From the NCBI RefSeq assembly GCF_014042165.1, contig NZ_JACDZE010000003.1:73568-137567 (forward strand): a stretch of DNA of 64,000 nt, read 5' to 3'. Position 1 is the stretch's first letter; each line of letters opens with the position of its first letter. Below the pieces are notes generated by a model. That model ran no database searches. It was not told the origin of the DNA and was given only the letters and a program-made list of their open reading frames with translations. Positions 35,262-43,716 of the stretch are shown here, piece by piece. The translations under genes and the position numbers were made by a program. This stretch comes from Moheibacter lacus (lineage in GTDB: Bacteria > Bacteroidota > Bacteroidia > Flavobacteriales > Weeksellaceae).

Positions 35262-35361
35262 GTACAAAAGCATAACGGTTTGTACAGGTCTTATTTTTTA
35301 AGATTATTTGTGTGTTAGTTATTTATGCCTCATGGTCGAAGTCTCAACTATGAGGTTTTTT
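35262..35361 (+). ncRNA. Candidate small RNA of about 100 nt
   Basis: Between the -7 element and a terminator lie three hairpins. The first is a perfect 8-bp stem TGTACAAA / TTTGTACA (35261-35268, 35279-35286). The second is TCTTA / TAAGA with a T-rich loop (about 35288-35302). The third is the terminator CCTCAT / ATGAGG with six T (35328-35361). The predicted start falls at the first hairpin. No reading frame of note is inside. A known flavobacterial RNA family such as Flavo-1 is possible but I cannot match it from memory. Confidence 0.45.
35328..35361 (+). terminator. Rho-independent terminator (small RNA and/or Rrf2 gene)
   Basis: Stem CCTCAT / ATGAGG (35328-35333, 35350-35355), loop of 16 nt with some internal pairing, followed by TTTTTT. 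The T-run is only on the plus strand, so it serves the small RNA or Rrf2, not recN. Confidence 0.7.
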
Positions 35362-35379
35362 ATGCAAAATATTTTGGGT

Positions 35380-37035
35380 TTAAGCTTTGATCAGTTCTTT
35401 TGCCTGATCGATCGCTTTTTCTGTGATATCGGAACCGCTTAAAAGTTCAGCGATTTCTCTCACTCGGTTTTCATTTGAAAGTTCGTGAACCTGAGTTATC
35501 GTCTTTCCGTTTTTGATGTTTTTGGAAATTTTGAAATGTTGATTGGCTTTGGCAGCTACTTGAGGAAGATGGGTGATGCTGATCAACTGTAAACTATCAG
35601 CCATTTCTTTCATCAAATTTCCTACTTCATTGGCTACTTTTCCTGAAACACCGGTATCGATTTCATCTAAAATGAGTGTCGGCAATTCTAATTTTCCGGC
35701 AAGCGCTTTTTTGACCGATAACATCAATCTTGAACGTTCACCACCGGAGACTGATTTGCTCACTTGTTTCATTTCAGCACCTTTATTGGCGCTGAAAAGG
35801 AATTCGATTTCATCTTTTCCGTTCCATTGGAAATCTTTTTTCTGACTGAGTTCCAATTTCATGGTCGAATTTTCCATCCCCAATTTCCCCAAAGATTCCA
35901 GTATTTCCTTTTCTACCTTTGGAATGGATGATTTTCGCGCAATGGAAATTTCATCAGACAATGATCCCAATTGATTTTCAATTTGGTGCAAATCATTTTC
36001 GAGTTTCGAAATTTCAGCTTCTAAATTTTGAAAATTTTGGTTTTCGTTTTCCAATTCAAATTGAATGGATAACAATTCTTCAATCGAACTTACACGGTGT
36101 TTGTGTAATAAATTTTGGATCAAATCCAGTCGTTCGTTGACCTCAAATAACCTTTCGGGATTGGATTCCAAACGTTGGGTTTTTTGAGCAATTTCGGTAT
36201 TTAAATCATCCAATTCGATGCGCGAAGATTCCAGTCTTTTTTGATAATTTTCCAATTCTTCTCCCATTCCGGCCAATTTTTGAAGTTGGTTGGAAGCTTC
36301 ATGTAATTGGGAAAGAATGCCAAATTCTGCTGTATCTAATTTTGTGCTGATTTCAACTAAAACACGTTGGATTTCATCTACATTTTGTAATTCGATTTGT
36401 TCTTTCTCCAATTCTTCAAATTCATTTCGTACTAAATTCGTAGCCAAAAGTTCGTCCAATAAAAACTGTTTGTAATCAGCTTCACGACTGAGCTGATCGA
36501 GTTCTTCCCGTTTGGATTTGAGTCGAATTAGAATTTGATTTCGTTTTAAAAATTCTGTTTGGTATTTTCTGATCAAATTCATTTGCGAAGCAAAAGCATC
36601 CAGAATCTGAAGTTGAAAATCTTGGTGAAATATATTTTCAGTGTTGAATTGAGAATGAATATCAATTAATTTCTCCCCCAATTCCTGTAAAATGTTTAAA
36701 GTTACCGGCGTATCATTGATAAAAGCTCTGGATTTCCCGCTTGGAAGCAATTCTCTTCGCAATATGGTTTCTGCATCATAATCCAATTCGTTTTCTTCAA
36801 AAAAGGCTTGAAGCTGTAAATTGGAAATAGAAAATTGTGCTTCGATGATGCACTTTTTAGTTGAATCGTTGAGTTGTTTCAAATCGGCTCTTTCCCCCAA
36901 AATCAATTTTAATGCACCCAATAAAATGGACTTTCCTGCTCCGGTTTCACCCGTGATGATGGTCAATCCTTTTTGGAACTGCATCTGCAATTCATCGATG
37001 ATAGCAAAATTGGATACCGAAAGTCGGGTGAGCAT
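35380..37035 (-). CDS. recN: DNA repair protein RecN
   Basis: An SMC-like ATPase of double-strand break repair, 551 aa. The N-terminal Walker A is ITGETGAGKSILLGAL, the middle (about 150-370) is coiled coil, and the C-terminal half has the ABC signature SVSGGERSRLML and Walker B LPTLILDEIDTGVSG. All nucleotide-binding motifs are intact. It is the last gene of the bamD-rpoZ-coaBC-porD-recN block and overlaps the porD stop by one base. Confidence 0.96.
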   Translation of the reverse strand: MLTRLSVSNFAIIDELQMQFQKGLTIITGETGAGKSILLGALKLILGERADLKQLNDSTKKCIIEAQFSISNLQLQAFFEENELDYDAETILRRELLPSGKSRAFINDTPVTLNILQELGEKLIDIHSQFNTENIFHQDFQLQILDAFASQMNLIRKYQTEFLKRNQILIRLKSKREELDQLSREADYKQFLLDELLATNLVRNEFEELEKEQIELQNVDEIQRVLVEISTKLDTAEFGILSQLHEASNQLQKLAGMGEELENYQKRLESSRIELDDLNTEIAQKTQRLESNPERLFEVNERLDLIQNLLHKHRVSSIEELLSIQFELENENQNFQNLEAEISKLENDLHQIENQLGSLSDEISIARKSSIPKVEKEILESLGKLGMENSTMKLELSQKKDFQWNGKDEIEFLFSANKGAEMKQVSKSVSGGERSRLMLSVKKALAGKLELPTLILDEIDTGVSGKVANEVGNLMKEMADSLQLISITHLPQVAAKANQHFKISKNIKNGKTITQVHELSNENRVREIAELLSGSDITEKAIDQAKELIKA

Positions 37036-37937
37036 TATTTTTTCAGATTATTCCAAGTAGAACTATTGGTCGGTGAAAGCGCATTTAAGGTTTCTTTGAT
37101 TTCTCCTATGTTGACAGATGACATCATCCCACCTCCAAAAATTTTAGCGATTTCGTCTTTTTTGGCCATAAAGAAAATATCGAGCGGATAAAAAAGTGCA
37201 TAGTTTCCTCTCTGGTAAAAACTTAAAGTTTCTAAGGAATTTCCAATCGCATTTTTGGCTTTGCTTTCGTTGTCGCTCATTTGATCCAAACCTACTCTAT
37301 GGTACTGATAGTAAATGTTTCTTAGGGTTTTGTTGGTTGGTTTTAAAACGTTGTTGATCAGCGTACCTCGAGATTTATTTCCATCCATTTCACTCCACCC
37401 ACCGAACTGCGATCCCATTGCATTGGTTGCGATTTGTTGTGCAGTTTTAAAATGCGAAGTCCCACCTTCCAGTTGAAAAGTATCAGCATCCATTCCCAAG
37501 ATATAATAGACATAAAAAGCCATTGCATCCGTTAAATTTTTATTGCTGAATTTACGGGGATTGAAGATTAATTCTTCGAATTCTGTATATTCAAAATCAA
37601 ATTTACTGTCGACAAAGTTTAAAATCGGCGAATAATAAGTTGAGTTAAAAACAGGGCGTCGGGTTTGAATCTGTAGACGTCCGTTGTAAAAATTACCATT
37701 TCTTCCCGTGATGATGATCAGGAAATTGGACTCTATTTTTTCATGGATTTTATACCGGTTATCCGTCCATTTGGTCGTATTGATAAAATCGCTTAACGAC
37801 TTTTCTAATGTTTGAAATACTTGAGTGTTAGAGCCTTGTACTTGTGAGAAATCAACTGTAACGGTGGCTAAAAATTCCTGTGCAGAAATTGTAATTGAAA
37901 AAAGCAAACTGGCGACTAGCGCTTTCATTTTCATCAT
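37035..37937 (-). CDS. porD: Type IX secretion system protein PorD (DUF4835)
   Basis: A 300-aa exported protein with a signal peptide (ending SISAQ, about residue 20) and the full DUF4835 domain, for which the current family name is PorD: FLATVTVDFSQVQGSNTQVF near the start, INTTKWTDNRY, YYILGMDADTF and YHRVGLDQMSDN further on. Its exact role in the T9SS is not well defined. Overlaps coaBC by 4 bases and recN by 1 base, so it is firmly within the operon. Confidence 0.88.
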   Translation of the reverse strand: MMKMKALVASLLFSITISAQEFLATVTVDFSQVQGSNTQVFQTLEKSLSDFINTTKWTDNRYKIHEKIESNFLIIITGRNGNFYNGRLQIQTRRPVFNSTYYSPILNFVDSKFDFEYTEFEELIFNPRKFSNKNLTDAMAFYVYYILGMDADTFQLEGGTSHFKTAQQIATNAMGSQFGGWSEMDGNKSRGTLINNVLKPTNKTLRNIYYQYHRVGLDQMSDNESKAKNAIGNSLETLSFYQRGNYALFYPLDIFFMAKKDEIAKIFGGGMMSSVNIGEIKETLNALSPTNSSTWNNLKK

Positions 37938-39136
37938 ATCTTGTAATTTTCAAGGATAAAGTTAAGAATATCTTTTGCAACTTCTGTTTTATTTTTTGCT
38001 TCGTATGCAACCGGATTCCCATTGCGTGGAATCAAGGTGATTTTATTGGTGTTTTTTTGAAATCCTGCTTGTTCATCCCGCATAGAATTTAACACGATGA
38101 AATCCAGATTTTTCTTTTCCAATTTGCCTTTGGCGAACTCCAATTCGTTATTGGTTTCCAGAGCAAATCCTACCAAAATTTGGTGGGTTTTCTTTTCTCC
38201 CAATCCTTTTAATATATCAGGATTTTTCACCAATTCAATTGTCAGATTTTCATCGTTTTTTTTGATTTTTTGTTCAGCCATAGTTGCAGGTCTGTAGTCT
38301 GCAACGGCAGCCGACATGATGACGATGTCAGCGTTTTCAAACTGAGATTCCATTGCATCTTTCATTTCCATTGCAGAAACAACATCGATGCGGTTGATAT
38401 TGTAATTGGTAGTCGAAATAGAAGATGGACCGCAAACCAAAGTCACATCGGCACCCATTTCCATCGCTTCTTTAGCGATTTCGATGCCCATTTTACCGGA
38501 AGAAAAGTTGCCAATAAACCGTACAGGATCTAACTTTTCATAAGTCGGACCGGCAGAAACGAGTATTTTTTTACCAAATAATGGTGCTTTTTCTTTTAAA
38601 TCATTTTCTATGAATGAAAGGATGTTTTCCGGTTCAGCCATTCTTCCTTCACCGCTTAGACCACTGGCGAGTTCTCCAGATTCAGCCGGAATGATAATAT
38701 TTCCAAAACTTTCCAGTTTGGCTAAATTTTCTTTGGTGCTCGGATGTTGATACATATCGAGATCCATCGCCGGCGCAATGTAAACCGGACATTTGGCTGA
38801 AAGGTAAGCTGCCAAAACCAAATTATCAGAAGAACCGTCGGCCATTTTGGAAAGAGAATTGGCGGTCGATGGAGCGACTACCATAAAATCAGCCCAAAGT
38901 CCTAATTCGACATGGTTGTTCCAGTTGCCATTTTCTTCAGAAAACTCCCATTCAACTGGGTTTTTAGAAAGCGTAGCAAGCGTTAGGGGAGTAACAAAAT
39001 CAAGGGCTTTTGGCGTTAAAATGACTTTCACTTCGGCCCCTTCTTTTATAAAAAGACGAACCAGAAAAGCAGTTTTGTAAGCGGCGATCCCTGCGGTAAC
39101 GGCCAACAAAACTTTTTTCCGGTTCAGAATAGACAT
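37934..39136 (-). CDS. coaBC: CoaBC: phosphopantothenoylcysteine decarboxylase / phosphopantothenate-cysteine ligase
   Basis: Two steps of coenzyme A synthesis in one 400-aa protein. The N-terminal flavoprotein decarboxylase (about 1-185) has the early motif LLAVTAGIAAYK and the substrate-binding APAMDLDMY. The C-terminal ligase (about 190-400) starts with LVSAGPTYEKLDPVRFIGN and has MSAAVADYRP and the KKNDENLTIELVKNPDIL region. Overlaps porD by 4 bases. Confidence 0.96.
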   Translation of the reverse strand: MSILNRKKVLLAVTAGIAAYKTAFLVRLFIKEGAEVKVILTPKALDFVTPLTLATLSKNPVEWEFSEENGNWNNHVELGLWADFMVVAPSTANSLSKMADGSSDNLVLAAYLSAKCPVYIAPAMDLDMYQHPSTKENLAKLESFGNIIIPAESGELASGLSGEGRMAEPENILSFIENDLKEKAPLFGKKILVSAGPTYEKLDPVRFIGNFSSGKMGIEIAKEAMEMGADVTLVCGPSSISTTNYNINRIDVVSAMEMKDAMESQFENADIVIMSAAVADYRPATMAEQKIKKNDENLTIELVKNPDILKGLGEKKTHQILVGFALETNNELEFAKGKLEKKNLDFIVLNSMRDEQAGFQKNTNKITLIPRNGNPVAYEAKNKTEVAKDILNFILENYKI

Positions 39137-39149
39137 ATGCTATTGTATT

Positions 39150-39473
39150 TTAAGCTTCCTCGTTTGGATTTCTGTAATAGATATCGTTGCTCATCCATTC
39201 TTTAATCGCAATGGATGTTGGTTTTGGAAGACGTTCGTAAAATTTGGAAACTTCGATTTGCTCGCGGTTTTCAAAAATTTCTTCCAAAGAATCTGTATGC
39301 GAAGCAAATTCATCCAATTTTTGAATCAATTCCGATTTCATTTCCTGGTTGATTTGTTCGGCACGTTTACCCATGATCACGATGGATTGGTAAATGTTTC
39401 CCGTTTTTTCTTCAATTACACCTTTGTTAAATGTTTCTGTTGAAGTAGGTGCGTCAATGTCTTTGAAGTTCAT
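39150..39473 (-). CDS. rpoZ: RNA polymerase omega subunit, Bacteroidota type
   Basis: A 107-aa protein that assists assembly of RNA polymerase. The core motif NIYQSIVIMGKRAEQIN corresponds to the conserved omega helices, and the extended C-terminal part (FYERLPKPTSIAIKEWM) is the form seen in Bacteroidota. Its position between bamD and coaBC is the usual flavobacterial gene order and supports the call. Confidence 0.9.
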   Translation of the reverse strand: MNFKDIDAPTSTETFNKGVIEEKTGNIYQSIVIMGKRAEQINQEMKSELIQKLDEFASHTDSLEEIFENREQIEVSKFYERLPKPTSIAIKEWMSNDIYYRNPNEEA

Positions 39474-39496
39474 ATTGTCTAACTATTTGATTCGAC

Positions 39497-40363
39497 TTAA
39501 TTTAATATTGGTGTAGATTGCGTAGGATTTTCTTTTTTATCCTGTTCAATTTTTGCAAGGCTTTCTTTATGCTTGGTAAAATCGGCTTCTACTTTTTGAT
39601 TGATTTTATTAGCTTCATCTGAAAATTTAGAAGAAGGAAAAGCTTTGGTAAACAATCTGTACTGCGTCAAAGCTTCTTGTAATCTCAATTCTTTGCGATC
39701 GAAACGACTGAAATTTACTGCCAATTCATATTTGGAACGAAGCGAATACATCATGGCTTCTTCACGGAATTTTGTGTCGGGATAGTCATCCAACATATTG
39801 TCAAACGCAATTCCTGCCGCTTTGTATTTCAGTGTTTTATAATAAATTTTGGCAATTTCAAATGCTTTTTTCTCCAATTTCTGTCTCAATTCATTGATGT
39901 ATCCATTGGCTTCTTCTACACGAGAAGAATTGGGATAAGCATTGATAAAAGATTGTAATTCATCAATCGCACTGTATGTGCTGGTTTGATCTAAATTATA
40001 ATCCGGAGAATCTGTATAAAAAGAATAGGCCGATCGGTAAGCCGCTTCTTCTGCACGAGGATCAGTAGGATTGGTGATATAAAATGTTTTGAATTGATGT
40101 GCAGCTAAACGATAATTCTTGTCTTGAAAGTTTGCATCGGCTTGCTTATATGCAATGTCAGCAGCGTGTTCCGTTCCGGCAAATGCAGACGAAACTTTAG
40201 CATACAATTCTATGGCATTGGCCCATTTTCCTTCTTCATAAAATTCGTTGGCTGTCTGTAAAATGAAGTCTTTGTCCGTACTCTTCATCGCTTTCTCAAA
40301 ACGTTTGTTGCAAGAAACAACCACCGCCATCATGATCAATAAAACTCCTAATTTTTTAAACAT
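39497..40363 (-). CDS. bamD: Outer-membrane protein assembly factor BamD, lipoprotein
   Basis: The lipoprotein of the BAM complex that folds beta-barrel proteins into the outer membrane. The 288-aa protein has a lipoprotein signal (LIMMAVVVSC, Cys at residue 18), then about five TPR-like repeats (YEEGKWANAIELYAKVSSAF, DKNYRLAAHQFKTFYITNP and so on). The ATG at 40363 is chosen because it gives a perfect lipoprotein signal and because a -7 element lies just upstream; an ATG at 40396 would be upstream of transcription start. First gene of the block running to recN. Confidence 0.93.
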   Translation of the reverse strand: MFKKLGVLLIMMAVVVSCNKRFEKAMKSTDKDFILQTANEFYEEGKWANAIELYAKVSSAFAGTEHAADIAYKQADANFQDKNYRLAAHQFKTFYITNPTDPRAEEAAYRSAYSFYTDSPDYNLDQTSTYSAIDELQSFINAYPNSSRVEEANGYINELRQKLEKKAFEIAKIYYKTLKYKAAGIAFDNMLDDYPDTKFREEAMMYSLRSKYELAVNFSRFDRKELRLQEALTQYRLFTKAFPSSKFSDEANKINQKVEADFTKHKESLAKIEQDKKENPTQSTPILN

Positions 40364-40367
40364 TTTG

Positions 40368-40375
40368 CAAAGGTA
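40368..40375 (-). promoter_or_regulatory. Promoter -7 element (TACCTTTG) of the bamD operon
   Basis: Exact TAnnTTTG match on the minus strand, only 4 bases before the bamD ATG, predicting a leaderless mRNA. Confidence 0.55.
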
Positions 40376-40436
40376 TAAAATATTTGGAACAAACATAGTT
40401 TAAATGCTTGTTCCAAACTGTTAAGGTTTTCAAAAA

Positions 40437-40934
40437 TTATTTAGGAGCATTGAAAGTGGATATGTCTCTGTCAAACAGGTACATACCGCCTTTGTCGTCT
40501 CCGATCAATTTCAATTTGTCTAAAATAATTCGGGCCAATCTTTCTTCTTCGATTTGTTCTGAGACATACCATTGCAAGAAATTATGCGTGGTATAATCTT
40601 TTTCTTCCAATGTCAAATCGACTATTTCATTGATTTTTTCCGATACTTTGATTTCGTGCTCCAACACCATTTCAAAAACTTCATGTAGATTTTGGAAATC
40701 TTGTTTCGGCATGTGTAAAGAAGGAATAATCGCAGTCCCGCCACGTTCGTTGATAAAACGAACCAATTTTAACATATGCATCCTTTCTTCGTCAGAATGT
40801 GCAAATAAAAATTCTGAAACGCCTTCCAATCCTCTGGAATCAGCCCAGGAAGCCATCGCCAAATAGAGTTGGGAAGCGCCTGCTTCGGCTTCAACTTGAT
40901 TATTGAGGGCATCAATTATACTTTGTTTGATCAT
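40437..40934 (-). CDS. Ferritin
   Basis: Iron-storage protein of 165 aa forming a 24-subunit shell. The four-helix bundle carries the ferroxidase ligands: Glu in NQVEAEAGASQLYLAMA, the E-x2-H pair in SDEERMHMLKL, and Glu/Gln in FLQWYVSEQIEEE. No haem-ligand Met typical of bacterioferritin is evident. It starts 10 bases after dapA and is likely co-transcribed with it; the link between the two functions is not obvious. Confidence 0.95.
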   Translation of the reverse strand: MIKQSIIDALNNQVEAEAGASQLYLAMASWADSRGLEGVSEFLFAHSDEERMHMLKLVRFINERGGTAIIPSLHMPKQDFQNLHEVFEMVLEHEIKVSEKINEIVDLTLEEKDYTTHNFLQWYVSEQIEEERLARIILDKLKLIGDDKGGMYLFDRDISTFNAPK

Positions 40935-40944
40935 GATTTATGTT

Positions 40945-41820
40945 TTAAAGTTGTTCTACTAATGTTTTAATTTTCCCCGATAAATTTTCAGTTGCCGCAA
41001 CCAATGGTAATCGGGTGTATGGTTTGCAAATTCCTTTGTGGGAAAGCAAAGATTTGATTCCGGCTGGATTTCCTTCCAAATAAATGGAACGCGTGATTTC
41101 CATCAATTTGTAATGTAAATTATACGCTTCGTCCACTTTTCGTGCCAATCCCAAACGGATCATTTCCGTGTACAATTCCGGTAATCCTTGCGCAATGACT
41201 GAAATCACGCCTTTTCCGCCTGCCAAAGTCATCGGTAACCCAAATTCGTCGTCACCAGAAAGAACGATAAATTCCTCAGGTTTTTCTTTCAAAATTTCAG
41301 TGCTTTGCAAGAAATTGGGTGAAGCTTCTTTTATGGCGACGATGTTTTTAAAATCATTGGCCAATCGTAAAGTCGTTTCAGGATTGATGTTGGAGCCGGT
41401 TCTTCCGGGTACATTGTAAAGGATGATTTTAGCTTCCGTATTTTCAGCGATGGCTTTATAATGTTGGTAAATTCCTTCTTGACTGGGTTTGTTATAAGCA
41501 GGTGAAGCCGATAAAATGGCTGCGAAATCAGAAAGATCTGTTGATTTAAATTCTTCTATTACTTCCGATGTGTTGTTTCCGCCAATTCCCAAAACCAAAG
41601 GCAATCTTCCGGCATTTGCAGATTTTATAGTGGAAACGATTTCCGATTTTTCCTTTTTGGTTAGGGTTGGGGTTTCTGCGGTTGTCCCAAGACAAACCAA
41701 ATATTCGACGCCTCCTTTTATGCTGTAATTTACCAATTTTTCTAGTGCCGGAAAATCGATGCTTCCGTCTTGGTTAAATGGTGTAATCAGTGCAATTCCC
41801 GTTCCTGTAAGTGCTTTCAT
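40945..41820 (-). CDS. dapA: 4-hydroxy-tetrahydrodipicolinate synthase
   Basis: Condenses pyruvate with aspartate semialdehyde in the lysine/diaminopimelate pathway, needed for peptidoglycan. The 291-aa TIM barrel has CLGTTAETPTL, the catalytic Tyr in IILYNVPGRTG, and the Schiff-base Lys in IVAIKEASPN. All essential residues are present. First gene of a two-gene unit with ferritin. Confidence 0.96.
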   Translation of the reverse strand: MKALTGTGIALITPFNQDGSIDFPALEKLVNYSIKGGVEYLVCLGTTAETPTLTKKEKSEIVSTIKSANAGRLPLVLGIGGNNTSEVIEEFKSTDLSDFAAILSASPAYNKPSQEGIYQHYKAIAENTEAKIILYNVPGRTGSNINPETTLRLANDFKNIVAIKEASPNFLQSTEILKEKPEEFIVLSGDDEFGLPMTLAGGKGVISVIAQGLPELYTEMIRLGLARKVDEAYNLHYKLMEITRSIYLEGNPAGIKSLLSHKGICKPYTRLPLVAATENLSGKIKTLVEQL

Positions 41821-41825
41821 CTCTG

Positions 41826-41833
41826 CAAATTTA
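41826..41833 (-). promoter_or_regulatory. Promoter -7 element (TAAATTTG) of dapA
   Basis: Exact TAnnTTTG match on the minus strand, 5 bases before the dapA ATG, again predicting almost no leader. No TTG at the usual -33 spacing. Confidence 0.5.
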
Positions 41834-42104
41834 GATTGTAATAAATAAATAATAAAAGATTTTCAAGATTTAGAATTCAACTAAATCTCAATAAAAATTA
41901 GGCTCAAATTTAGCGGTAAAAAACTGAATATACCTAAAGCTTTTTGAGAATGTTCCATTTCATTCTTTTGAAACTAATGGCGCAGGATTTAATTAGATTT
42001 TGTCATGATTTTTGATCGTTTCACATCAAAAATACACGCCAAATTTTTAATTAGGGTTAAGATTTTATTAGGCCATTAACCAATTACTCCTCTGGAATAT
42101 CGCT

Positions 42105-42803
42105 TTATTTTTTGATGACTTTTTCAGTCTTTGTTTTTCCTTTTGATTCGATGGTAATAAAATATACTCCTTTTGGATAGTGCGTAAAATCGATTTCTAT
42201 TTTTGGAGCATTTGCACTTTGTTGGAAGATGTGTTTCCCACTTGCATCGGTGATTTTGATAGATTCAATTTCCAGTTTCGGGTTTTCGATGGTGAGTTTG
42301 TCGAGAACGGGATTGGGGTAGATGGAAACAGAATTTGAGGGCAAATCATTTGTATTTAGTACTTCAGTTGTGAATTCGGCACCCATAAAAATGTCATTTG
42401 AAACCAAAAGTTTGTAAAAACCATTTTCTTCTGTGATGGTGTAATCGTATTCGCCATTCATGGCACATTGGAAGCCTACTTCATAGTTTTGGTTTATGGG
42501 ATTAACACATTCCTCACCTTCCGTATTTGTGATGTCAAAATTAATTTCTGTATCATTCATTTCAACTGTTCCATCAATGGATTGGCACATTTCAGTATGG
42601 AAGGACAGATTTCCGCTTTCTTCTGAAAAAGTCAAAAGAATATTGTTCGGGTCAAATTCACCATCTTCTATTGGACCAAAGCCAAAACATTCATTATCAA
42701 AACTGATTAACCGCCATGTATGATTCAAAAGAATTTCTGAATTGGTTTGAGCGCTGACGAAATTGATACTGGAAAATAGGAATAGAATAAATAAATATTT
42801 CAT
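42105..42803 (-). CDS. Small secreted protein with T9SS sorting signal
   Basis: A 232-aa exported protein: signal peptide ending FVSAQ (about residue 19), a globular domain of about 120 residues with four cysteines (DNECFGFG, EMCQSID, EECVNP, QCAMNGEYDY) that could form disulfides, and a T9SS type A sorting domain in the last 75 residues (VSIYPNPVLDKLTI to KGVYFITI). The cargo domain begins NHTWRLISF, reminiscent of META/lipocalin-like domains, but I do not recognise a family. About 280 bases on its 3' side contain no gene. Confidence 0.8.
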   Translation of the reverse strand: MKYLFILFLFSSINFVSAQTNSEILLNHTWRLISFDNECFGFGPIEDGEFDPNNILLTFSEESGNLSFHTEMCQSIDGTVEMNDTEINFDITNTEGEECVNPINQNYEVGFQCAMNGEYDYTITEENGFYKLLVSNDIFMGAEFTTEVLNTNDLPSNSVSIYPNPVLDKLTIENPKLEIESIKITDASGKHIFQQSANAPKIEIDFTHYPKGVYFITIESKGKTKTEKVIKK

Positions 42804-42933
42804 GATGAAAGGTTTTAAAATTGAGAGAATTAAAGTTAGGATTTAAAATTTGAAATTGAAAATGAATTAATTTTAACTTGAAATTTATTTTAAACCAAAT
42901 AGATTGCTGAAATTTGTCAAAGATTTGATTTAC

Positions 42934-43677
42934 ATGAAAAAATTATCTTTTTCTTTATTGTTCGTTTCAATTTTATTCAGTAGTTGTTCTAAACAGCTTT
43001 ATCAAGTTCAAAAAGCGAATTTTACTGAAAACACTTCCATTAATTCCAATTTAAAGGAAGATCAAAAAATGAATACCATGATTGCTCCTTATAAATTAGA
43101 GCTCGAACAAACGATGGACAAAGTCATCAGTTATACGCCGATTGATTTGCCAAAAGACGGATTTAACAGTGCACTTGCCAATTTGAGTTGTGATATGGTT
43201 TTGGAAGAATCCAATTTGATTTTTGAACAAAAACATGGAGAGGAAATCGATCTTTGTGTATTGAATTGGGGTGGAATCAGAAGAAGTTTTACCAAGGGGG
43301 ATTTGACTGTGAAAAATGTGTATGAGCTGATGCCTTTTGACAACGAAGTAGTGGTAGCTACAGTTTCCGGAGAAAAAATAAAAGAAATGTTTCAATTCAT
43401 GTCCAACGCAAGTTTGGGGCATCCGCTTTCCGGAATTCAATTCATTTCAAACGATGAAAATTCGATTTTGATCAATGGTGAAAAATTGGATTTGAATAAA
43501 AATTATACCGTCGTAACCAACGATTTTCTTTTAAAAGGAGGTGATCAGATGAATTTTTTTATCGATCCAATTTCGGTTGAAAACCTTAACATCAAACAAC
43601 GTGATATCATGATGCAGTATTTTGAAAAATATGATACGGTTCAGGTAAATTTGGACAAAAGAATTTTAGATAAGTGA
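42934..43677 (+). CDS. 5'-nucleotidase C-terminal domain protein, lipoprotein
   Basis: A 247-aa lipoprotein (signal ILFSSC, Cys at residue 18) that consists only of the C-terminal substrate-binding domain of UshA-type 5'-nucleotidases: LCVLNWGGIRRSFTKGDLTV, the YELMPFDNEVVV motif and NFLLKGGDQMNFF-like end (TNDFLLKGGDQMNF). The metal-binding catalytic domain is encoded by the next gene, 39 bases downstream. The ATG at 42934 gives a perfect lipoprotein signal. The two proteins probably act together on nucleotides outside the inner membrane. Confidence 0.88.
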   Translation: MKKLSFSLLFVSILFSSCSKQLYQVQKANFTENTSINSNLKEDQKMNTMIAPYKLELEQTMDKVISYTPIDLPKDGFNSALANLSCDMVLEESNLIFEQKHGEEIDLCVLNWGGIRRSFTKGDLTVKNVYELMPFDNEVVVATVSGEKIKEMFQFMSNASLGHPLSGIQFISNDENSILINGEKLDLNKNYTVVTNDFLLKGGDQMNFFIDPISVENLNIKQRDIMMQYFEKYDTVQVNLDKRILDK

Positions 43678-43716
43678 TTCTTGAGGAATTAGTAAAATTG
43701 ATTAGTAATTAGAAAC

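Noticed and set aside
41834-42104. About 270 bases with no gene between dapA and the small T9SS cargo gene
   Set aside because: I looked for a small gene, tRNA or decayed coding sequence and found no frame, hairpin-plus-T-run or motif I could support beyond the dapA -7 element next to it.
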